Source of the DNA: JAFDVL01 sp043736395
GTDB taxonomy: Bacteria; Acidobacteriota; Blastocatellia; RBC074
Reading direction: 5' to 3'
NCBI GenBank assembly: GCA_043736395.1
Contig: JAYTCQ010000213.1
Span: forward strand, 1-12,404
Length of the DNA: 12,404 nucleotides
The position numbers and the translations under genes are program-made. Position 1 is the stretch's first letter, and each line of letters starts with the position of its first letter. Under the pieces are notes generated by a model. The model ran no database searches and was not told the DNA's origin. It saw only the letters and a program-made list of their open reading frames with translations. Shown one piece after another: positions 6,435 to 12,404 of the stretch.

Positions 6435-9400
6435 ATGCGTCAATCAACGCGACTAACCTTCCTATTAAAATCTTTGCTCTGTGTCGTTATGTTGTGTTCC
6501 AGCACGGCTCCGCTTTTAGCACAGCAATCTAACGGCGACATCAAAGGTAGAGTATCTGATCCTCAAAAAGCCGTGATTCCAGGAGCCGTTGTTGTAGTCA
6601 GGAACACCAGTACCGGAGCGGAACGATCAGTTACCACTGAAAATGACGGAACATTTCAAGTCACCCAATTGAACCCTGGAGATTACGAAATCACCGTCAC
6701 GGCGCAGGGTTTTAAAACTTCAAAACTACCGCTGTCGCTTTCGATTGGCGAATCTCTCAACACTGAAATCGGTCTTGAAATCGGTGGGGCTTCAGATACT
6801 GTCAATATTTCAGCCGACACCGCTGTCACAATCAACACTTCAGATTTCAAAGTTGACGGTGTCATCAATCGCCAGAAAATTGACAGCCTGCCCTTGAATG
6901 GCAGAAATTTTCTGCAACTCGCGCAGCTCGAACCTGGCGTCAAAGTCTCCACTGGTACACCTGGTCAATACAATAATCTTTTCAATGTTTCCATCGGCGG
7001 CGGAAATTCGGCTTTAACTCGCCTGACAGTTGATGGCGGTAATATCGTTGATCCGGTCACGGGTTACGCGGCGCAAAATTATTCCGTAGACACGGTGCAG
7101 GAATTTCAAATCTCGACTTTCAACTTTGATCTTTCAACTGGTGTCACCTCAGTCGGAGCAGTCAACATTGTTTCGCGAACAGGCAAGAATGACATTTTCG
7201 GAAGCGCTTTTGCCTTCTACCGCGATAATCATATGTCGGCTTATCCCACGCTCAAACGCGTAGGCAATGGCGAAAATCCCTTTTTCCGACGCTTACAAGC
7301 TGGATTTACCTTGGGCGGCCCGATTGTCAAAGACAAATTGGTTTGGTTCACGAATCTTGAGCGCTCCAATCAAACTTCCGCGCTATCGTTTATTAATTCC
7401 GGCAACCCGCAATTCGATCAATTTAATTCCGTCACCTCCAGCCCATATAAAGGTTGGTTGTATAACGCACGAGTTGATTACAACATCAACAGCAACAATA
7501 CGGCGTATATCCGCGCCAGTTCTGATGTCAATCAAAGCTTTGCGCCTTCATCCTCGAACGTCCTGCCGTCATCGTGGCGTTATAACAAAAATGATGTGTA
7601 TCAAGGACTGGCCAGTTGGAATTCGACGCTTCGTCCAAGCCTGACCAATTCACTGTCATTTAACTGGCAGTATATTGGCAATAAAAATTTAATTCCGGTT
7701 GATCAATGCGCGAATTGTATTGGCATCAATGGCCCTCAAATTCGCGTGAATGGCAGCGGATTCAATATTGGAAATTCGACCGACGCGCCACAAAATCGCG
7801 CGCTTCATCGTTATGAAACCAACGACAACCTAACCTGGTTAACCGGCAAACATGTCGTGCAAACCGGAGTCACTTTTGAAAAGGCTTATGGCATCGGGCA
7901 ATGGAGCTTTGTTGATCCGGCGTTAGTCGTCACACATGATCCGCGCACGGTCGCGCTGGTGAATTCTGTAGTTGATAACCTGGTTTCTGGTTTTGGTGGA
8001 CTAAGCCCACAAATCGCCTCAACTTTTGCTCCGTTTGGATCCTTTTTGAAATTGCCGTTACCAACCGCGTTCACAACTCCCGGCGCGACAATTACCTATA
8101 ATGACATTCTTCAACTGCCCGTAGCATTTGTCCTCAGAGGCTTAGGCGATGGTGCGCAACCGCCGCCAAACAATGCTGATTACGCTCGTCACACATTCCG
8201 CTTCCGTACTTACGGGCAGGACACCTGCCAGGTCGGAAAAGGCCTGACATTAAAATACGGTTTATCGTGGATTTATGAAAATAAACTCTGGAATCACGAT
8301 CTGAAAAAATCAACTTTGTTGCAGGATTTATATGGCGGAAGTCAGGCAAATCCACTCGATAAAAGCAGGTTCGCGCCTGCTGTAGGATTTGCTTATAACG
8401 TGGGTCAGAACAACAAAACTGTCGTCCGTGGTGGATTCTCAATGGCTTACGATACAAGTCTCTACGTCAACCGCTTAACTGAACGCGCCGCGCTCGGCCC
8501 TATCGGAAACGGACGCGTTTTATTGCCGGGAGATTTTTTCCAGAATACAACGCAACTGACCCCAACGACTCCGCCGCAATTAGCGGCTGGCTACGGTCAA
8601 CTGATTACAGCTTTGCCAAGCATTGCGCAGCAAATCGTGGCTGCCTCGAATACGCCTGGGCTGACTGCGCAACAGAAAACTGATTTGCTGACGGTAGCGA
8701 GCGTCGTGCCGAACCTGGGTTTCATTAATCCTGCCGTCGGAGCCAGGTTAAATAATGCGACCTTGCAAACTTTGCCGACCCGGTTAACCACCGCGCAGGC
8801 ATTGGCTACGTTGCAACAACAAGGCTCTGCCATTCAAGGGCAATTTAATCAACTTGGCAGCGCGGGAGTCATCGGTTTGGATTTCTTCAAGACGACTTCA
8901 CAACCGATCATTGATCCAAACATCAAGATTCCGTATTCGTTGAATTACAGCTTTGGCGTCCAGCGCGAACTGCCCTGGAATATGATGCTGAACGCTGATT
9001 TTGTGTATCGTCGTTACGTCCACAGCTTCTTCCAACGAGATCGCGCCTTAACCGCTCGCGCCGCCTCGCTGGGCGGGCCGGTGATCCCGTTCTGTACGGC
9101 AGCGCAGGCTACTAATCCAACCGTGAGATGCATTAACGGTGAAGTGCAAGTCCTTGAAAGCAACGGCAGAGAAACGTATAAGGCGTTGCTAGTCAAACTT
9201 GATAAACGATTCAGTAATCGCTTCTCATTTACCGGATCGTACACGTTATCGCGCTCCAGCGGATACAACTATGGGCGTGACTTAACGAATCCTTTCGCGT
9301 TCTATGGCCCACAAGGAAATGATCGTCCTCATAGCTTTACGTTGAGTAGCGTCGTCAAAGCGCCCTGGGGCATAAATGTTGGATTAGTTGCGACGTATGA

Positions 9401-9863
9401 AAGCGCGCCACCTCTGACAGCTTCGATTCCTGGAGCAAATAATACTGACTTTAACGGCGACGGAACGAACAACGATTTCTTGCCGGGTTTAGGATTTAAT
9501 GCGCTGGGACGCGGAGTTAGTAAAGACGATTTAATTCAATTAGTCGCGAATTACAACACAAACTTCGCAGGCAAAGTCGCTCCTCGTGGCGGAACCTTTC
9601 CAACGATTGCCTTACCCGCAAGCTTTGATTTTGGAGATATTTTCCAATCCCACGATATTCGATTATCAAAAGATATTAAGTTCGGAGAAAGGATTACTTT
9701 CGAGATTATCGGAGAAGTCTTTAATCTGTTCAATATCTCAAATAAAAGTGGATACAGCGGAAGTATTGACACCGGATTTGGATTGCCTACCAGCAAAGCA
9801 AATCCGATTTTCGGTGTTGGTGGCCCTCGTATCTTCCAAGTTGGAGGACGCCTTAAATTCTAA
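6435..9863 (+). CDS. TonB-dependent receptor, Oar-like, copy 2
   Basis: Encodes 1142 residues with the same order as receptor 1: signal peptide (1 to about 29), carboxypeptidase-regulatory-like domain (about 34-118), plug (about 132-258, LPLNGRNFLQL and VNIVSRTGKNDIFG) and beta-barrel ending GGRLKF. Matching landmarks (DLSTGVTSVG, HMSAYPTLKRV, GDGAQPPPNN, DFNGDGT) show it is a tandem paralogue that has diverged, not a recent copy. It is longer mainly because of a Gln/Ala/Thr-rich, probably helical segment (about 712-815) in the barrel region. Cysteine pairs 425/428 and 887/899 match pairs in receptor 1, but others are absent. Residue 598 is Cys in YGQDTCQV where receptor 1 has YGQDTWKV. Ligand unknown. 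Confidence 0.92.
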   Translation: MRQSTRLTFLLKSLLCVVMLCSSTAPLLAQQSNGDIKGRVSDPQKAVIPGAVVVVRNTSTGAERSVTTENDGTFQVTQLNPGDYEITVTAQGFKTSKLPLSLSIGESLNTEIGLEIGGASDTVNISADTAVTINTSDFKVDGVINRQKIDSLPLNGRNFLQLAQLEPGVKVSTGTPGQYNNLFNVSIGGGNSALTRLTVDGGNIVDPVTGYAAQNYSVDTVQEFQISTFNFDLSTGVTSVGAVNIVSRTGKNDIFGSAFAFYRDNHMSAYPTLKRVGNGENPFFRRLQAGFTLGGPIVKDKLVWFTNLERSNQTSALSFINSGNPQFDQFNSVTSSPYKGWLYNARVDYNINSNNTAYIRASSDVNQSFAPSSSNVLPSSWRYNKNDVYQGLASWNSTLRPSLTNSLSFNWQYIGNKNLIPVDQCANCIGINGPQIRVNGSGFNIGNSTDAPQNRALHRYETNDNLTWLTGKHVVQTGVTFEKAYGIGQWSFVDPALVVTHDPRTVALVNSVVDNLVSGFGGLSPQIASTFAPFGSFLKLPLPTAFTTPGATITYNDILQLPVAFVLRGLGDGAQPPPNNADYARHTFRFRTYGQDTCQVGKGLTLKYGLSWIYENKLWNHDLKKSTLLQDLYGGSQANPLDKSRFAPAVGFAYNVGQNNKTVVRGGFSMAYDTSLYVNRLTERAALGPIGNGRVLLPGDFFQNTTQLTPTTPPQLAAGYGQLITALPSIAQQIVAASNTPGLTAQQKTDLLTVASVVPNLGFINPAVGARLNNATLQTLPTRLTTAQALATLQQQGSAIQGQFNQLGSAGVIGLDFFKTTSQPIIDPNIKIPYSLNYSFGVQRELPWNMMLNADFVYRRYVHSFFQRDRALTARAASLGGPVIPFCTAAQATNPTVRCINGEVQVLESNGRETYKALLVKLDKRFSNRFSFTGSYTLSRSSGYNYGRDLTNPFAFYGPQGNDRPHSFTLSSVVKAPWGINVGLVATYESAPPLTASIPGANNTDFNGDGTNNDFLPGLGFNALGRGVSKDDLIQLVANYNTNFAGKVAPRGGTFPTIALPASFDFGDIFQSHDIRLSKDIKFGERITFEIIGEVFNLFNISNKSGYSGSIDTGFGLPTSKANPIFGVGGPRIFQVGGRLKF

Positions 9864-9878
9864 TTTCACAATAAATTA

Positions 9879-9915
9879 AAAAAAGCCCGACTACGAAATA
9901 TAGTCGGGCTTTTTT
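9879..9915 (+). terminator. Intrinsic terminator of receptor 2
   Basis: A 15-bp perfect stem (9879-9893 with 9901-9915), with core GCCCGACTA, a CGAAATA loop and T6 forming the 3' end of the stem, lies 15 nt after the receptor 2 stop. The A-run on the left arm makes it potentially bidirectional. Confidence 0.95.
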
Positions 9916-9961
9916 ATTAGTTTTCTCCAATAAATCTAACAGTCGGTGTAGAATGATCGCA

Positions 9962-10044
9962 GCCTTTGTAGTTCGCTGAAAACATAAAACGGAGGTTCCC
10001 TCTTTTCCGCTTTTTCTTTCCAGATTTCAGCGAACTACAAAAGC
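9962..10044. repeat. Inverted-repeat element with 17-bp perfect ends
   Basis: TTTGTAGTTCGCTGAAA (9965-9981) pairs perfectly with 10025-10041, and GC/GC pairs outside one mismatch extend it to 9962 and 10044. The 43-nt interior contains a GAGG-TTC-CCTC mini-hairpin. It lies between the receptor 2 terminator and the channel promoter candidate, codes for nothing, and has no obvious flanking target-site duplication. A small non-autonomous (MITE-like) or REP-like element is a possible reading. The rest of the 9916-10224 gap holds only the promoter candidate listed separately. Confidence 0.7.
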
Positions 10045-10154
10045 AACGAAGTTCTATTTCCATCAATAAAAACGGACTTACCTAAAATTTAGTTACATCA
10101 TTTTCGGTTTTTATCAAAAAAACTTTATTTACCCAATCCAGTTCACTTTCAATA

Positions 10155-10183
10155 TTTACAGAGCCTTCAACCAACGCTAAATT
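10155..10183 (+). promoter_or_regulatory. Candidate promoter for the potassium channel
   Basis: TTTACA (10155-10160, five of six consensus bases), a 17-nt spacer and TAAATT (10178-10183) lie about 40 nt before the channel ATG. No clear Shine-Dalgarno site follows, so the leader is short and AT-rich. Confidence 0.4.
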
Positions 10184-10224
10184 GTTTACTTCTAAAGTAT
10201 TGAGATCGCAGAAATTAAATTTAC

Positions 10225-11229
10225 ATGAACCTCAAGCGAATTTATTTTTCCATTTCCGCCCTTTGTCTTATCGTAGCGCTCGGAACCCTCGGCTATCATT
10301 TGATTGAAGGCTGGACGTATTTTGATTCGCTGTACATGACGGTTATCACGTTAGCCACGATTGGCTACGGGGAAACCCACGAGCTTACATTCCAAGGTCG
10401 CGTCTTTACTTTAGTCCTGATCGTCCTTGGCGTCAGTGCCGTTGCATTTATGCTCACGATGCTCACGCAAATTCTGATCGAGACACAAGTAGCCGCTGTT
10501 TTCGGGAGACGAAAATTGTATAAAGACATTAGTAAATTAAAAAATCATCACATCATTTGCGGAGCCGGGCGAGTTGGCATCCGCATTATTGATGAATTCA
10601 AAAAGAAGAATGCTGATTTCGTCGTAATTGAACGTGACCCCGTCGTCGCTGAGCGGCTTTTGCATCAGGGAGTATTGGTTTTGATCGGTGACGCGACAGA
10701 TGAAACAGTCCTCGAAGGAGCCAACGTCAGCACCGCTCGCAGCCTGATTGCTGCCGCTTCCAGCGACGCAGAGAACGTTTATGTAGCGTTGACTGCCCGC
10801 GGGCTGAATCCTGATCTTTACATCGTTTCCCGCGCCTACGATCAAGCTGGCGAAAAACAAATGCGACGCGCCGGAGTTAATAAAGTTGTATCTCCAAATT
10901 TGATTGGTTCGCACCGGATGGCGCAGGCGGCGATGTCTCCGGCTGTGGCTGATTTTATCGAATTGACTACGATGACCGAATCGTTGGATTTGATTTTTGA
11001 GCAGATCCGCATTGAGCCGGATTCGGCGCTGGCAGGAAAGCAAATTAAAGATTCCGGTATTCGCGCTGAACACAATGTCATTATCGTAGCCATTACCGAT
11101 AACAAAGGCACAATGAATTTCAATCCGGCGGGCGACAAAGAATTAAACGTTGGAGATTTATTAATCGCCATCGGCACGCCGACCGGATTAAAAAAACTGG
11201 CCGAAGTTGCGAATTATGAAAGGGAATAA
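10225..11229 (+). CDS. Two-TM potassium channel with RCK (TrkA-N/TrkA-C) domains
   Basis: Encodes 334 residues, a normal length for MthK-like channels. TM1 is about 6-26, the pore helix leads to the selectivity filter TIGYGE (45-50), and TM2 is about 60-85. A cytoplasmic RCK domain follows, with the Rossmann nucleotide motif GAGRVG (113-118), an acidic residue at the end of the second strand (E136 in VVIERD) and GDATDE (155-160). A TrkA-C domain (about 250-330) ends the protein. It should form a tetrameric inner-membrane K+ channel gated by ligands bound to the RCK ring. Aligning from memory with MthK, the Ca2+-site glutamates correspond to R203 and Y205 here, so calcium gating at that site looks unlikely; a nucleotide ligand is more plausible but unproven. 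The gene appears to be a single unit, converging on the aldo/keto reductase. Confidence 0.92.
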   Translation: MNLKRIYFSISALCLIVALGTLGYHLIEGWTYFDSLYMTVITLATIGYGETHELTFQGRVFTLVLIVLGVSAVAFMLTMLTQILIETQVAAVFGRRKLYKDISKLKNHHIICGAGRVGIRIIDEFKKKNADFVVIERDPVVAERLLHQGVLVLIGDATDETVLEGANVSTARSLIAAASSDAENVYVALTARGLNPDLYIVSRAYDQAGEKQMRRAGVNKVVSPNLIGSHRMAQAAMSPAVADFIELTTMTESLDLIFEQIRIEPDSALAGKQIKDSGIRAEHNVIIVAITDNKGTMNFNPAGDKELNVGDLLIAIGTPTGLKKLAEVANYERE

Positions 11230-11323
11230 AAAAGTAACGAGTAATGAGTAGAAAGTGATGAGTTTTAAAACCCCTCCTTCCTAATCGCTCATTACTCATC
11301 ACTTTCTACTCATTACTTTTTTT
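11228..11323. terminator. Palindromic element, copy 2, a likely bidirectional terminator
   Basis: A perfect 24-bp stem (11240-11263 with 11294-11317) has a 30-nt loop. On the + strand it runs into T7 (11317-11323). Read on the - strand, T6 (complement of 11228-11233) lies just beyond the stem, separated by six bases. This is the shape of a bidirectional intrinsic terminator between the convergent channel and reductase genes. The left arm (11234-11263) matches copy 1 (2026-2055) at 27 of 30 positions. The stop codon of the reductase (11313-11315) lies inside the right arm. Confidence 0.85.
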
Positions 11324-12254
11324 CAATCTCCGCAATCTCTTCCGCACTCAAACGAAACTCTCCCGCACCAATAATTCCCTTCACCTGCTCCGACGTACGG
11401 ATTCCGACAATGGCTGCCGTCACTTCCGGTTTTCTAAGCGTCCACGCAATCGCTGCTTCTCCAGCTGTCCGTCCGTGGCGTGCGCCGATTTCTTTTAATT
11501 TTTCAGCAATTGCCAAATTTCGAGAAAGCATCGGCTCCTGAAAGAAATCACGTTTTTTGCGCCAATCATTATCAGGGAAATTTTCAATCCGTTCTCTCGT
11601 CATTTTCCCGCTGAGCAAACCTGAAGCCATCGGAGAGTAAGCCAAAACCCCGATATTATTCGCAGCCACAAAGGGGAGAATTTCGGCTTCAATGTCGCGT
11701 TTGATCAATGAATACGGTGGTTGCAACGAAGTGATCGGCGCAATAGGCTGAATCCGTTTCATTTGCTCAACATTAAAATTTGAAACCCCAATGTGACGGA
11801 CTTTGCCTTCGGCCTGAAGCTTCGCCAAAGTTTCCCAGCCTTCTTCAATATCTTCGACCGGAATCGGCCAATGAATTTGATACAGATCAATGGATTCGAC
11901 ATTTAGATTTCGCAGACTCTGTTCACATTCATTGCGAATCGAATCCGCTTTCAGGACGCCGATTAATGTTCCATCCGCTCCGCGCAGACGCGAACATTTC
12001 GTGAAGACAAAAGGCTTATTTGTGAGTCCGGCAATCGCCTGTCCGACGACTTTTTCAGAGTGACCGTGACCGTAAACCATCGCGGTATCAATCCAATTCA
12101 TCCCGGCATCAATTCCGGCACGAATCGCGTTGATTGATTCGCTATCATCCTGGTCGCCCCACGCAAAAGCCCAATCTCCTCCGCCAATCGCCCAGGCTCC
12201 GATGCCGATGGGTGTGATACGAAGATCGCTATTTCCAAGTTGTCGTGTCTGCAT
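11313..12254 (-). CDS. Aldo/keto reductase
   Basis: Encodes 313 residues from the ATG at 12254 (MQTRQLGNSDLRITPIGIG), preceded by GGAGG (12259-12263) 4 nt upstream; an in-frame TTG at 12275 is less likely. The (beta/alpha)8 family signature is complete: catalytic tetrad D56, Y61, K86 and H128, within IDTAMVYGHGHSE, VFTKCS and LYQIHWP, plus HIGVSNF (154-160), YSPMASGLLSG (206-216) and the NADPH-phosphate contact region GIRTSEQ (284-290). It reduces aldehydes or ketones with NADPH in the cytoplasm; the motifs fit the general YajO/Tas-like 'oxidoreductase' branch, but the substrate is not known. The last codons overlap the palindromic element shared with the convergent channel gene. Confidence 0.92.
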   Translation of the reverse strand: MQTRQLGNSDLRITPIGIGAWAIGGGDWAFAWGDQDDSESINAIRAGIDAGMNWIDTAMVYGHGHSEKVVGQAIAGLTNKPFVFTKCSRLRGADGTLIGVLKADSIRNECEQSLRNLNVESIDLYQIHWPIPVEDIEEGWETLAKLQAEGKVRHIGVSNFNVEQMKRIQPIAPITSLQPPYSLIKRDIEAEILPFVAANNIGVLAYSPMASGLLSGKMTRERIENFPDNDWRKKRDFFQEPMLSRNLAIAEKLKEIGARHGRTAGEAAIAWTLRKPEVTAAIVGIRTSEQVKGIIGAGEFRLSAEEIAEIEKK

Positions 12255-12270
12255 TTTTCCTCCGATGTAC

Positions 12271-12295
12271 CGCAAACTTTCCAGTTTGCGTTTTT
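12271..12295. repeat. Perfect 8-bp hairpin with T5 in the reductase leader
   Basis: CGCAAACT (12271-12278), a TTCC loop and AGTTTGCG (12283-12290) are followed on the + strand by TTTTT. On the + strand this has terminator shape, and could block antisense transcription or serve a gene beyond the window. On the - strand it forms a hairpin in the leader, 7 nt upstream of the Shine-Dalgarno site of the reductase, where it could affect ribosome access. A REP-like intergenic repeat is also possible. Confidence 0.55.
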
Positions 12296-12299
12296 CATT

Positions 12300-12327
12300 A
12301 CTGTAAATATGTGAATCAGGGGTTCAA
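12300..12327 (-). promoter_or_regulatory. Weak candidate promoter for the aldo/keto reductase
   Basis: On the - strand, TTGAAC (complement of 12322-12327), a 16-nt spacer and TACAGT (complement of 12300-12305, four of six consensus bases) precede the gene by about 45 nt. The rest of the window to 12404 shows no gene or clear signal. Confidence 0.3.
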
Positions 12328-12404
12328 ATAAACTATTGCTCAACAACGGGTTAGCGGAGCGAAAAATCACTGATGCCGAAATGCTAAGTCTATAAACCCT
12401 TTGT

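Noticed and set aside
8134..8457. Open frame of 107 codons on the - strand inside receptor 2
   Set aside because: Antisense to well-conserved receptor sequence, with no start signal or family features.
2764..9863. A SusC/SusD-type glycan utilisation locus
   Set aside because: No SusD-like lipoprotein or glycoside hydrolase is present; the receptors are of the Oar-like type.
9962..10044. Intact insertion sequence
   Set aside because: The element is only 83 nt, encodes nothing and has no clear target-site duplication.
10537..11073. Open frame of 178 codons on the - strand
   Set aside because: It lies wholly antisense to the RCK domain of the channel gene and shows no recognisable domain; a shadow frame.

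Overview
The window looks like a chromosomal segment from an Acidobacteriota-type bacterium, possibly class Blastocatellia. This is an inference from gene style: two giant Oar-like TonB-dependent receptors with an N-terminal carboxypeptidase-regulatory-like domain and no SusD partner, a secreted multihaem cytochrome of the c554 type, a moderate GC content by eye, and many short palindromic intergenic elements. No rRNA, tRNA, CRISPR array, insertion sequence or phage gene was seen.

Layout. Positions 1-91 hold a short palindrome in front of a two-gene unit on the + strand: an exported two-module VOC-fold protein (92-1003), overlapped by an exported hexahaem cytochrome (990-2021). A small unrecognised acidic protein lies on the - strand (2104-2403). 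Next come two tandem paralogous outer-membrane receptors (2764-6018 and 6435-9863). Each has its own candidate promoter, a leader of about 270-300 nt with hairpins, a Shine-Dalgarno site and a strong intrinsic terminator, so they look like separate transcription units. A potassium channel with an RCK/TrkA regulatory domain (10225-11229) follows. It converges on an aldo/keto reductase read from the - strand (11313-12254).

How the genes may work together. The left half is an envelope theme: periplasmic electron transfer, an exported metal-dependent VOC enzyme, and outer-membrane uptake or binding of an unknown ligand. The sequence shows no shared substrate. The channel and the reductase look like independent housekeeping genes.

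The most interesting structure is non-coding. Both convergent gene junctions (2022-2125 and 11228-11323) carry the same family of long hairpin with a perfect 24-bp stem. The two copies differ by a compensated base-pair change. Their arms place stop triplets exactly 7 nt apart, so all three reading frames are closed for genes entering from either side, and the actual stop codons of the flanking genes sit in or against the arms. A second parallel feature is the promoter region of the two receptors, where TATAAT is followed 5-6 nt later by TGCCTTCC and then at once by a hairpin.
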